Origin: Gammaproteobacteria bacterium
GTDB lineage: Bacteria; Pseudomonadota; Gammaproteobacteria; Enterobacterales; Alteromonadaceae
Reading direction: 5' to 3'
Assembly (NCBI GenBank): GCA_017302255.1
Contig: JAFLDV010000026.1
Span: 1-62,669, forward strand
DNA length: 62,669 nucleotides
Position numbers and translations under genes: made by a program. Positions within the stretch are counted from its first letter, which is position 1, and each line of letters begins with the position of its first letter. A model generated the notes under the pieces. It saw only the letters and a list, made by a program, of their open reading frames with translations, ran no database searches and was not told the DNA's origin. Below are positions 46,664 to 55,113 of the stretch, piece after piece.

Positions 46664-47332
46664 TTAGCAACAGCAAAAGAGTTGATTTTGGTACCCGGGA
46701 TTTTGGAATATGTCTACGTGTTGAAAACTTCGCTGACACCATGCTTGAACTTCTTCACAAAGTTCTGGATGGGGCAAATTAAGTAGCAGCATGCCGTCGG
46801 TTTTCAACAGTGGTAGAAGGCTGTTAAGTATTGCTGTTATAGGCTGCGGCCATGGATAGATATCCACAATGACAGAGTCGAAACACGCAAAGGTAAAGTC
46901 GTTAATAGTGCCGATAAGCAGCTGTTCTCTGGCTTTGGTTTCGGGCAATTGAAAGAACTCTTGATAAATGTCTACAATCGCTGGCTCTCGTTCAACAGTG
47001 GTTAGATTTGCTTCACTGAATTTTGATAAAATACAACGATTTAACTCTCCAGCACCTAAGCCAAATTGTAGAATGTCGTGGCTGGTGAGTTTGCTCAGCG
47101 ACTGAAGAAACTGTTGCACATAAGGATAAATTGCCCTGCTAGGTGCAGTTAAATCCATCTGGCTTTGCCGTTGGCCATTAATCAGCAGCCAGCGAATATG
47201 TTCTGTTTGTTCCACTCGAATGTCGAGTCCGTTGCTGCGCCGACAGTAGATTAACTCTTGAGTTTGCGCTGTTAATTGTTCCACAATGCCCTCCCAGCAT
47301 GCCGCCGGTTTATAAAGGAGAATGCAATCCAT
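46664..47332 (-). CDS. Spermidine-synthase-like SAM-binding protein
   Basis: A 222-residue protein of the class I methyltransferase fold, closest in layout to spermidine synthases: MDLTAPSRAIYPYVQQFLQSL, then the nucleotide-binding ILQFGLGAGELNRCIL, the acidic strand end TTVEREPAIVDIYQEFF, and DSVIVDIYPWP. The typical polyamine-site motif GGGDG is replaced by FGLGAG, so polyamine synthesis is unlikely; the substrate is unknown. Its ATG (47332-47330) overlaps the ATG of the divergent yiiD gene by two bases. Confidence 0.7.
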   Translation of the reverse strand: MDCILLYKPAACWEGIVEQLTAQTQELIYCRRSNGLDIRVEQTEHIRWLLINGQRQSQMDLTAPSRAIYPYVQQFLQSLSKLTSHDILQFGLGAGELNRCILSKFSEANLTTVEREPAIVDIYQEFFQLPETKAREQLLIGTINDFTFACFDSVIVDIYPWPQPITAILNSLLPLLKTDGMLLLNLPHPELCEEVQAWCQRSFQHVDIFQNPGYQNQLFCCC

Positions 47333-48230
47333 GACATGGCAGCTTAGCGCGCCGCAGAGCGAGGCTCAATGGCAAGCTTATTACAATTTACGCTATCAAG
47401 TGCTGCGTGCTCCTTGGGGGCAGGCGCCAGGCAGCGAGCGTGATGAGTTAGAAGCAGGATCTTTCCACCAAATGGTGACCTCAGCAGATGGAGAAGTCTT
47501 GGCTGTCGGGCGTCTGCATCGCCTTGACGATGGCCGAGCTCAAGTCCGTTATATGGCGGTAAGCCCAGCAGCTCAAGGCAAAGGCCTCGGGGCAATGCTG
47601 TTGATGGCATTGGAGCGACAAGCCGAAGCTTGGGGTTCATCAGCGATAGTGCTAAATGCTCGGGAAAATGCTTTTGGTTTTTACCGAAAGCTAGGCTATA
47701 GCTTTGGCGAAGAATTAGCTCCGCTCTATGGCATCGCACATCAGCAGATGTGGCGGCCTTTATCTTTAGTCGCCACAGCGCAACAACGCGAACATTTGAG
47801 CCTGCAGTTACAACAGACTTGGCATCAAACCATTCCGCTGTCCGCTTATATGCAGCTGCATATTGAAGCATTTGATGGTCGCAGTCTGGTGTGCAGTGCG
47901 CCATTAGCGCCGAATAAAAATTTGCACCAAAGCATGTTTGCAGGGGCAATTTATAGTCTGTTGACGCTCACCGGCTGGGGAATGGTATGGCTGCAGTTGC
48001 AAGCTAACAATCTTGATGGCGATATCGTTTTGGCCAATGCCAATGTACGCTATCTTGCGCCGGTGCGCGCGGATGCAGTGGCTAGAGTTGAACTGCTCAA
48101 TTGTCGGGGAAGTTTAGATGCGCTCGCGACTGGCAAAAGAGTGCGCCAGCAAGTGCTTGTGCAATTGTGGCATGAAGATCAATTGCTTGCCGAGTTTGAT
48201 GGCCGATTCGCGGTATTACCTCATGCGTAA
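47331..48230 (+). CDS. yiiD: GNAT acetyltransferase fused to YiiD-type thioesterase-fold domain
   Basis: A 299-residue two-domain protein. The N-terminal GNAT domain has YMAVSPAAQGKGLGAMLLMALE (acetyl-CoA site) and NARENAFGFYRKLGY; the C-terminal hot-dog domain, from about residue 150, has NKNLHQSMFAGAIYSLLTL and NVRYLAPVRADAVARV. This is the architecture of Escherichia YiiD, also called FabY, linked in recent work to fatty acid synthesis priming; I recall this and cannot check it. It follows dtd as in Escherichia. ATG 47331 has GGAG ten bases upstream; the ATG at 47322 is too close to that site. Confidence 0.88.
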   Translation: MTWQLSAPQSEAQWQAYYNLRYQVLRAPWGQAPGSERDELEAGSFHQMVTSADGEVLAVGRLHRLDDGRAQVRYMAVSPAAQGKGLGAMLLMALERQAEAWGSSAIVLNARENAFGFYRKLGYSFGEELAPLYGIAHQQMWRPLSLVATAQQREHLSLQLQQTWHQTIPLSAYMQLHIEAFDGRSLVCSAPLAPNKNLHQSMFAGAIYSLLTLTGWGMVWLQLQANNLDGDIVLANANVRYLAPVRADAVARVELLNCRGSLDALATGKRVRQQVLVQLWHEDQLLAEFDGRFAVLPHA

Positions 48231-49119
48231 AGTTGTCATCTTCGGTTGCGGTTGGTTAGGGCAGCAACTTGGTGTTGCCTTGGCTGCTGCTGGCTATCAA
48301 GTTTTTGGTACTCGGCAATCAGCGCAAAGTTGTGCGTTACTGCCAGAGTCAATCCACCCTGTGGTATTGCAATTACCCGTGGTTGAGTTTCCGTTCGCTT
48401 TAGTCGCAGATGCTATTGTGATTGTGGCATTACCCGCTAGCACCCCGAACTATTTAGCGGCACTTCGGCAAATTAGTGATTCCTGTGCCAAGGCGAGCCA
48501 GATTTTCTTTTGTTCAAGTACTGGCATTTATGCGGGTCTCACTGGTCATTTAACGGAAGCTGCATTGCCGTTACCGACGGCGCTATTGGAATTAGCCGCT
48601 GGTAGTTTGGCGACCGATTATGCTCAAGCAATAATGGCTGCAAAAAATCCCGCTGCACTAGTTCAGCTCAGTCGTGTGCAGCGTCTACTAGCCGCTGAAA
48701 TCATCATGTGCCAATTGGAGAACGTCGTGATACTGCGGCTGGCGGGGTTAATTGGTCCTGGTCGACATCCTGCAAATTTCACTCGCCATGGTGCTTTAGC
48801 GGGCGCAGATTTACCGGTCAATATGCTGCATAGTTACGATATTCAGCGGTTCCTGATCACTTGGCTGCGACAACCAGAGTCGTCGCTAGTAGTGAACGGA
48901 GTTGTGAATCTTTGTTCTCCAGAACATCCCACTAAACAGCAGTTTTATCAGCAAGCTTGTATGGATGCGGGTTTCAAGGCGCCGGTATTTGCGATCGAGA
49001 ATCAAGCGGCTGCTGGCGAAATGTCGCGTACTATTGATGTCAGTCGCAGTCTTACTTTACCGGGATTTGGTTATCGGTTTGTTTCACCAATTTCAGCAAT
49101 TGCTCATTGTTTCAGCTAA
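48223..49119 (+). CDS. NAD-dependent epimerase/dehydratase-like protein (YeeZ type)
   Basis: A 298-residue Rossmann-fold protein. It opens with KVVIFGCGWLGQQLGVALAAAGY, the YeeZ form of the NAD site, and continues with FFCSSTGIYAG in the place of the SDR Ser-Tyr pair, and LRLAGLIGPGRHP. There is no clear Y-x-x-x-K, so catalysis is uncertain. ATG 48223 overlaps the yiiD stop by eight bases; a longer open frame to 48118 is a shadow in yiiD. Confidence 0.82.
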   Translation: MRKVVIFGCGWLGQQLGVALAAAGYQVFGTRQSAQSCALLPESIHPVVLQLPVVEFPFALVADAIVIVALPASTPNYLAALRQISDSCAKASQIFFCSSTGIYAGLTGHLTEAALPLPTALLELAAGSLATDYAQAIMAAKNPAALVQLSRVQRLLAAEIIMCQLENVVILRLAGLIGPGRHPANFTRHGALAGADLPVNMLHSYDIQRFLITWLRQPESSLVVNGVVNLCSPEHPTKQQFYQQACMDAGFKAPVFAIENQAAAGEMSRTIDVSRSLTLPGFGYRFVSPISAIAHCFS

Positions 49120-49226
49120 AAATGGCTGAAAACAAGGAATATCAAAACTTTATCAAATATTGATACAGCAGAAAGAGTGCAGGCACCGCAGTATTAGCTC
49201 GTTGGCATTATCTTCGAGCTATATCA

Positions 49227-49811
49227 ATGAAAAACAAATGGTTATTTGCAGCAATATTGTGCACTTTGTTAGGGATCCTTGCAGGGATCGGCTATCTAAC
49301 TTATGTTGGCTCATTTGCAAATACTAATCTCATCCTTGAACACACGAATGACCCGTCAGGCCGCTTCATGCTGCAATTTTTTGGAATTATGCTTGGCCTG
49401 TCACTGTTATTGAATTTATTCGCTTTGTTTGAACTTGAACATCACCTAGGCCGTTTTTTCCGCTGGCTAAACGCTGGACGCTCATCGCAAGTGAAGCAGC
49501 AGTTTTTATCCGATTTGCAGATGTTTTTACACCATCAACAACTGCAAGCTTTACCACAACATCCACAGCGTTACCTGCAACTTGATGAAAAAAATCATCA
49601 ACGCAAATTAGTCTGTGTTGATGAAAGCAGTGATCAGCCGCTTAGCATTTATGAGCTGCGTTCTATCTTCCAACAAATGTTGAGATATCAATGTCGTAGT
49701 GGTGTTTTGCTGTGTTTAGCTGGTGTGGATTCCCAAGCCGATATCTTTGCTCGAGAAGCTGGTATTGAGGTTTTTAACTATAAGCAGCTAAAAAAGCAGC
49801 TATTGCGCTGA
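49227..49811 (+). CDS. Two-helix membrane protein with possible Mrr/PDDEXK-like tail
   Basis: A 194-residue protein. Two membrane helices lie at about residues 5-27 and 47-68, followed by a cytoplasmic domain. The tail, SIYELRSIFQQMLRYQCRSGVLLCLAGVDSQ and IFAREAGIEVFNYKQL, resembles the end of restriction-endonuclease-like (Mrr_cat) domains, where a strand leads to A-x-x-x-G-I-x-L-x-x-x-x-x-L. I do not see the D/E-x-K catalytic motif clearly, so nuclease function is only a possibility. Confidence 0.65.
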   Translation: MKNKWLFAAILCTLLGILAGIGYLTYVGSFANTNLILEHTNDPSGRFMLQFFGIMLGLSLLLNLFALFELEHHLGRFFRWLNAGRSSQVKQQFLSDLQMFLHHQQLQALPQHPQRYLQLDEKNHQRKLVCVDESSDQPLSIYELRSIFQQMLRYQCRSGVLLCLAGVDSQADIFAREAGIEVFNYKQLKKQLLR

Positions 49812-49815
49812 AAAA

Positions 49816-49980
49816 TTAACCAAAAAACCTTTTTTGGATACAATATCAAATTTTCGTAAGGTTTTTCTTGTCTCTATTTTGGCAATATGTCTGGCGTTTT
49901 GCGCAAAAAGGGACAAAAAAATAATTCTAAGGAAAGAGCAACACATCCTGCCTGGCTGGACGATGGTCCAGCCTTTTTTT
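49816..49980 (+). ncRNA. Candidate small RNA between membrane-protein gene and heptamer array
   Basis: TTAACC and TACAAT, 17 bases apart at about 49818-49846, form a plausible sigma-70 promoter just after the upstream stop codon. The transcript would be about 130 bases and end at the strong terminator at 49954-49980. A 31-codon frame at 49887-49982 runs into the terminator and has no ribosome site, so a non-coding product is more likely. It could also be simply the 3' untranslated end of the upstream gene. Confidence 0.3.
49954..49980 (+). terminator. Strong intrinsic terminator
   Basis: GGCTGGAC (49954-49961) pairs perfectly with GTCCAGCC (49966-49973) around GATG, followed by seven T. It ends the transcript of the upstream gene or of a small RNA. 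Confidence 0.92.
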
Positions 49981-50032
49981 AACTATAACAATGAGTTGCT
50001 GGATTTTTAGTCAACACTTAGTCAGTTTGGTA

Positions 50033-50106
50033 CCGCTAACCGCTAACCGCTAACCGCTAACCGCTAACCGCTAACCGCTAACCGCTAACCGCTAACCGCT
50101 AACCGC
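50033..50106. repeat. Tandem heptamer array, ten copies of CCGCTAA
   Basis: Ten perfect head-to-tail copies of CCGCTAA run from 50033 to 50102, followed by a partial CCGC. There are no spacers, so it is a microsatellite and not a CRISPR array. It lies in a 597-base non-coding stretch (49812-50408) between a terminator and the 3' side of the frameshifted chemoreceptor gene. From 50107 to 50360 I see no gene or site. Perfect identity of the units suggests recent slippage. Confidence 0.97.
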
Positions 50107-50360
50107 GCACAATCTTAGACTCGGAATGACTTTCTCTATTCCTAACGCTAGTTGGAAAAGTGCTGTGGAACTATGCCTGCGACAATCGTCATAAGACGGG
50201 TATCAGCGAGTCCATCAATCAAAGCTATCGATTGCAGCTAAGAAATGTACTGTCAACTCACCTAGTGCAGACTAATCAAGTGGAACGAATTTTGGGAGTT
50301 ATGCAGTCAACATATCGAGTCAACACAATCAACTGCCGTTGTGTATTGCCCAATCTAACG

Positions 50361-50393
50361 AAAAAAAAGCCCCCGATGGCGTCGGGGGCTTTA
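50361..50393 (-). terminator. Terminator of the chemoreceptor gene
   Basis: AGCCCCCGA (50368-50376) pairs perfectly with TCGGGGGCT (50382-50390) around five bases. Read on the minus strand it is followed by eight T, placing it 16 bases after the end of the receptor gene. Confidence 0.92.
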
Positions 50394-50408
50394 TCGAACA
50401 GGGCAAAG

Positions 50409-52443
50409 TTAGACTTTGAAGGTACAAATTGAATCTTGTAACTGCTCAGCGCTAATAGCCACAGCTTGGCTATGTTCCAAGGTTTTGGTCGCTTTGCCGG
50501 CACTTTGATCAGACAATTCAACCATGAGCTGCATATTTTGCTGGATCACTTCACCCATCGCTAACTGCTGCTGGGTAGAACCCGCGATCGTGGTGCTAAT
50601 GTCGTGCATGTGGGTGATTGCTCTAGTCACCTGACTTAATGAGGCAACCAGTTCTTCGGTATGACCAACACAATATTCAGCATCAGTGCGACCACGGGTG
50701 ATGGCTGTTACCGCTGCAGTACTTTGCTGTTGCAGGTTTTGAATCATATTGCGGATTTCATCAACCGCCGTTTGACTGCGGACAGCAAGGCTTCGCACCT
50801 CATCAGCAACTACCGCAAAGCCACGGCCTTGTTCACCGGCCCGTGCAGCTTCAATTGCAGCATTAAGTGCTAATAAGTTAGTTTGTTCAGCAATCCCACG
50901 AATGGTAGCCAAAATGCCGCCGATATTTTTGGACTGGTCGTTTACTTTAAGCATAATGTCGGCAGTACCAGTAAGCTGCACCGCCAAACCACTGATCAGC
51001 TTGTTGTTCTCTGAAGAAATATGGTCGATTTGTTGGCTCTGTTGCAACGCGCCTTGCATTTCTGAAACAGCCAAAGCCGCTTGATCCGCAATGTCATGAG
51101 TACTGTTAGCCAGCAATTGCGTGGTTTCATTTACCGTATTGATTTGCAATTGTTGTTGTGACAAGGCTTCACTGATTTCAAGCACTTCCTCACGCGAACG
51201 AGTTGAGCTCTGACCGAGTTCAAGTGCGTTGTCGGAAATTTGTCGAATTAATTGGCTCAGCGCATCGATCAGACTATTCACTTTCCCCGATAAGGCACCA
51301 AATTCGTCATCATTCACAATTTTCAACCGATGTGACAGGTCGCCGGCGGCAACTTCACCCAATACTTTGTTGATGCTACCAAGAGGGCGGAGCATGGAGG
51401 TAATTGTCTTGAATGCGATACCAATCGCTAACCCGATCAGGACAATCATCAATACCACAGTGCGCACTACCGCAAAGCTTACTGATGAAGAAACTTCGGA
51501 TTGTAAGGTGTTAAATTGTTTGCCTGCACCATCTAACAACAAATCCAATGAGGCGACTGCTTGACCAATTTCTTGCTCTGATTTTGCTAACTGCAGTTTG
51601 GCTTGCTGTAAAGCGTTCAATTGTGTGGTTTTAAGTGCGACCAGACCATTAGCTGCAGCGCTTTGAGTTTTAACCGCGGCCAGTTGTTCGTTAAAAGTTT
51701 GCCACAAATCCTCAGCGCCAACTTTAGCCACCAAATTGCCAATGTAATCGAGGTTGCCTTGCATATCATTGAGAGCGAACTCAATGTTTTGTTGGCTTTC
51801 TTTCAACTGATCAGGTTCGGTATAACCCGCAGTTTCTTTAACCGTTTGCATTAAAGACAATAATTGACCATCAACACGACCAGCTGCACCACCAATTAAT
51901 TCTAAAGTCGCTTTTTGCGAAGGCTCTTCGATGTAGGTAATATCAAGCAGTGTTGCACCTGCCTCATCAATCATCTTAATTAATTTATCGAGTTCTGCCG
52001 CAGTTGCTTGTGCGCCATCAACGACTTGCATTTTTGCCGCAAACATTGCATTTACCGATTGCGAATAACTATCAGCATGAGCCAAAGCTTCTTTCAATGG
52101 CTTGTTTAACGACGGATCATCTTTAAGCAGCGCAGATAATTTCTTGGCATTTTGATTAAAGTTGTCAGCTGCAACTTTAAAATCGGCTTGATATCTATTG
52201 ATATCTATTGATATCGGCGGTCTGTTCTGCCGTAAAACCCAATGCAGACAGTTTTGCCAATTTTAGCAGTTGGATTTGAGCGAAATTACTTTGCTGTTGC
52301 GCGGGAACTGCGATGTCGTTCACTCGACTGCTTGAATTCGAAATGGTGTTAAAGCTCCATAACGAAGACAAGCTGGCGATAAGCAGTAACAGCGCGATAA
52401 TGCCAAAGCCAAGAATGACCTTATTTGCAACGGTGAGTTTCAT
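50409..52443 (-). pseudogene. Methyl-accepting chemotaxis gene frameshifted by a 10-bp duplication
   Basis: Two frames make one receptor. The first (52195-52443) has the N-terminal membrane helix VILGFGIIALLLLIASLSSL and the start of the sensor domain and stops at TAG 52195. The second carries the rest: sensor helices, second membrane segment ([17 protein letters not shown]), HAMP and a complete signalling tip [32 protein letters not shown]. At the break the sequence TTGATATCTA is present in 2.8 tandem copies (52188-52215). Taking out one ten-base unit restores a continuous frame reading [17 protein letters not shown], so a single slippage event explains the defect. The receptor would be about 674 residues. 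Ligand unknown. Confidence 0.9.
52188..52215. repeat. 10-bp tandem duplication that breaks the chemoreceptor frame
   Basis: TTGATATCTA occurs as two full copies and eight bases of a third. One copy fewer, or two more, puts the receptor back in frame, so the site could act as a slow on/off switch or mark a single loss-of-function event. Confidence 0.9.
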
Positions 52444-52822
52444 GTCTAGTCCTGTTGTCCTATCTGTCTCTTAAGAGATTATAATTGCTTTTGTCTCATT
52501 TGTCTTCAACATGATTATAATTAGTATTGTTGAAGTTTTTGTGGCGTCAAATGAACACACGAAATTAACAGAGAATCATTAGCTGGTCTAGCCAGTTCGA
52601 GTTGTATTAAATATCGACAAAAACCAATATTTGCTAGAAATTTAGTAGATAGATCAGGAATTAGAAAGGTCAGAGTCGAAAATTCCCTGAGGATTTTTAC
52701 TCGTGCTTATACGATTAAGCCACATGTATTTTGACTCTGCGCCGTAACAGCAAGTTAAAATGTCCTCTAGCAAAATTCGTCGGGGCTCGGCGAGTTATTG
52801 CAGCACCTTTTATATCAAGGCT
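52444..52822. other. Intergenic stretch between chemoreceptor and hutC
   Basis: These 379 AT-rich bases hold the upstream region of the receptor gene, with a TATAAT on the minus strand near 52480-52490 that may be its -10, and the 3' side of hutC. I see no frame, strong hairpin or known operator in it. Confidence 0.5.
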
Positions 52823-53560
52823 TTATTTTTTGTTCGGTGCGGCAAAATTAAGGTGGCCACCTAAGCGATATCGACTTCCTGCCGACGTTAAATAAGCAAA
52901 ACTAACTGCGCCGCCGCGGCTGAAAGTCCGCCGAGTTAAGCGTAAGCATGGCTCATGTTGCGAGATGCGCAGGTATTTACTGGTGAATGCATCAGGGAGA
53001 ATTGCTTCGACCACGTGGTCTGCTTCGGTTAATGGTGCGACCGCACTTAAATACTCGTGGGGAGTTAATTGGGTAAAGTCTTGTTGTAAGTAATCGGGGA
53101 CTTGTGCTGGATTGACAAATCGAGCTTCAAGTTGCAGTGGCAGCTGGTTGTCATAATGTACGATTAGACTGAAGAACACCGGATCATTGGGCTGCAATCC
53201 CAAGGCACTCGCAACTATATTTGGACAGGGAATTTGGCTCAATTGCACCAGCTCTGCGCTATGGAAGTGACCGCGAGATTGAATTTCATCGGCAATATTG
53301 CGGATCTCCAGCAGCGCCGATTGTGATTTTGCACTGGCAACAAAACTGCCGACGCCCTGAGTTCGATATAAAACTCCTTGCTTGGTGAGTTCTTGTAATG
53401 CCCGTCGAGCTGTCATTCGGCTTACGCTAAACTGGCTAGCCAGTTCGTTTTCCGAAGGGATGCGGCTATGTTCAGGCCAATTACCAGTTTCAATTTGGCT
53501 GAAGATAAATTCTTTGATAGCGGCAAATTTCGGCGTGCTGCTGTCTGTCGTCTGATTCAT
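52823..53560 (-). CDS. hutC: Histidine utilisation repressor HutC
   Basis: A GntR-family repressor with urocanate as inducer. The 245-residue protein has an N-terminal winged helix (RIPSENELASQFSVSRMTARRALQEL, TQGVGSFVA) and a C-terminal UTRA effector domain ending with YRLGGHLNFA. It is divergent from hutI, with a palindromic operator between. ATG 53560 is preferred; the frame is open to a TTG at 53581. Confidence 0.92.
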   Translation of the reverse strand: MNQTTDSSTPKFAAIKEFIFSQIETGNWPEHSRIPSENELASQFSVSRMTARRALQELTKQGVLYRTQGVGSFVASAKSQSALLEIRNIADEIQSRGHFHSAELVQLSQIPCPNIVASALGLQPNDPVFFSLIVHYDNQLPLQLEARFVNPAQVPDYLQQDFTQLTPHEYLSAVAPLTEADHVVEAILPDAFTSKYLRISQHEPCLRLTRRTFSRGGAVSFAYLTSAGSRYRLGGHLNFAAPNKK

Positions 53561-53607
53561 GATTTCATTTATTGAAGACAATTCTGCGAAAAACTAGCTG
53601 ACTTTGG

Positions 53608-53619
53608 TTGTATATACAA
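53608..53619. promoter_or_regulatory. Predicted HutC operator
   Basis: TTGTATATACAA is a perfect 12-base palindrome of the TTGTATATACAA type bound by HutC-like GntR regulators. It lies between hutC and hutI, 90 bases before the hutI ATG, so it may control both. Confidence 0.8.
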
Positions 53620-53709
53620 TAGGATCCGTTAGAATTCTCAAAGTAACGGTGGTAATTGATGCTGCCTATTTAGTAAATCTCTTAGCCAAATCAGAAGGAT
53701 CTTCTAAAG

Positions 53710-54939
53710 ATGCAACAATTTGATGCTCTTTGGTACAACGTCAATTTAGCCACTATGACCGATAACGGCCAGCCTTATGGCGCGATCATCGACGGCGCTA
53801 TCGCGATTAAAGATGGCTATATTACTTGGCTAGGGGCGAAAGCAGAACTTCCTGCTTTTGATAATTTGGCGACGCCCATGTTTGACGGACAAGGCAAGTG
53901 GCTGCTGCCTGGCTTTATCGACTGCCATACCCATTTGGTGTACGCGGGAAGTCGGGCGAATGAATTTGAAATGCGCTTAAACGGTGCCAGTTATCAGGAT
54001 ATCGCAGCGGCCGGTGGCGGCATCAAGTCGACTGTGGCAGCAACAAGAGCTGCCTCGGTGGAAGATTTATTTGTGCTTGGCAAAGACCGGCTTAATGCTT
54101 TGCTGCGCCAAGGCGTCACCACTGTCGAGATTAAATCAGGGTATGGCTTGGATTTGGACAATGAGCGCAAAATTCTCGAAGTTGCGCAATTATTGGCAGA
54201 TCATCATCCTGTGCAAATTGAAAAGACCTTTTTAGGCGCACATGCCTTGCCATTGGAATATGCCAACGACAGCGATGGCTACATGGATTTGGTCGTCGAT
54301 ACCATGCTGCCAACTTTAGCCGAAGCTGGATTGGTTGATGCTGTTGATGTGTTTTGCGAAGGGATAGGTTTTTCGGTAGCGCAAAGTCGTCGATTATTTA
54401 ACAAAGCACAAAGTTTAGGGATACCGGTCAAAGCTCATGCTGAGCAATTGTCAGCATTGGGTGGTTCAGCGTTAGTTGCCGAATTTGGCGGTCTCTCAGC
54501 TGATCATATTGAGTACTTAACCGAAGAAGATGTCCAAAAGATGGCGCAAGCAGGGACGGTGGCGGTGCTGTTGCCCGGCGCATATTACTTTTTGCGCGAA
54601 ACTCGGATGCCACCGATTGATTTGCTGCGGCAATATCAAGTGCCGATGGCAGTGTCTACGGATTTGAATCCAGGTACTTCGCCGCTTTGCCACTTGCCGT
54701 TGATGCTTAATTTTGCCTGCACCTTGTTCCGTTTAACTCCAGAGGAAGCATTGCGTGGGGTAACAGTTAACGCCGCCAAGGCTCTTGGGAAAAACGATCG
54801 TGGCCTGCTGCAGGTAGGTCTTCGTGCCGATTTTGGTTTATACCAAATCAGTCAACCCGCTGAGCTTTGTTATCAATTAGGGGTAACAACGTTGCGCCAA
54901 TTAGTTATCGGCGGACAAGTGACGCAAATAAATAGTTAG
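53710..54939 (+). CDS. hutI: Imidazolonepropionase
   Basis: Third enzyme of histidine breakdown; opens the ring of 4-imidazolone-5-propanoate to formiminoglutamate. The 409-residue amidohydrolase has the metal motif [29 protein letters not shown], the metal His in [20 protein letters not shown] and the last Asp in [11 protein letters not shown]. hutU and hutH are not in the window, and hutG lies 1.8 kb away in another operon. Confidence 0.96.
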   Translation: MQQFDALWYNVNLATMTDNGQPYGAIIDGAIAIKDGYITWLGAKAELPAFDNLATPMFDGQGKWLLPGFIDCHTHLVYAGSRANEFEMRLNGASYQDIAAAGGGIKSTVAATRAASVEDLFVLGKDRLNALLRQGVTTVEIKSGYGLDLDNERKILEVAQLLADHHPVQIEKTFLGAHALPLEYANDSDGYMDLVVDTMLPTLAEAGLVDAVDVFCEGIGFSVAQSRRLFNKAQSLGIPVKAHAEQLSALGGSALVAEFGGLSADHIEYLTEEDVQKMAQAGTVAVLLPGAYYFLRETRMPPIDLLRQYQVPMAVSTDLNPGTSPLCHLPLMLNFACTLFRLTPEEALRGVTVNAAKALGKNDRGLLQVGLRADFGLYQISQPAELCYQLGVTTLRQLVIGGQVTQINS

Positions 54940-55113
54940 CCGAGAGATGTTGCTATCGAACTGACATTCCTGCTCTCACCCTGCCGGTTGCAGAGAAATG
55001 CACCGAATTGCAGTCTTTACAGGCAATTTTGCCAAACTTTACTAAGGTCGCATTTACAAAAAGCGGAAATGAATTAAGCTCAATTTAATTAGGGTTATTT
55101 GGACATTTTTGTC

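Noticed and set aside
47344-47949. 201-codon minus-strand frame
   Set aside because: Antisense to yiiD and upstream of the methyltransferase-like gene; no motif or ribosome site.
49887-49982. 31-codon frame before the heptamer array
   Set aside because: No ribosome site, and its last codons form the terminator hairpin and T run.
50033-50106. CRISPR array
   Set aside because: The units are 7 bp and directly adjacent; there are no spacers and no cas genes.
50160-50432. 90-codon plus-strand frame
   Set aside because: It runs through the terminator and into the end of the receptor gene; no ribosome site or known features.
52195-52443. Separate 82-residue membrane protein
   Set aside because: It is the N-terminus of the frameshifted chemoreceptor.
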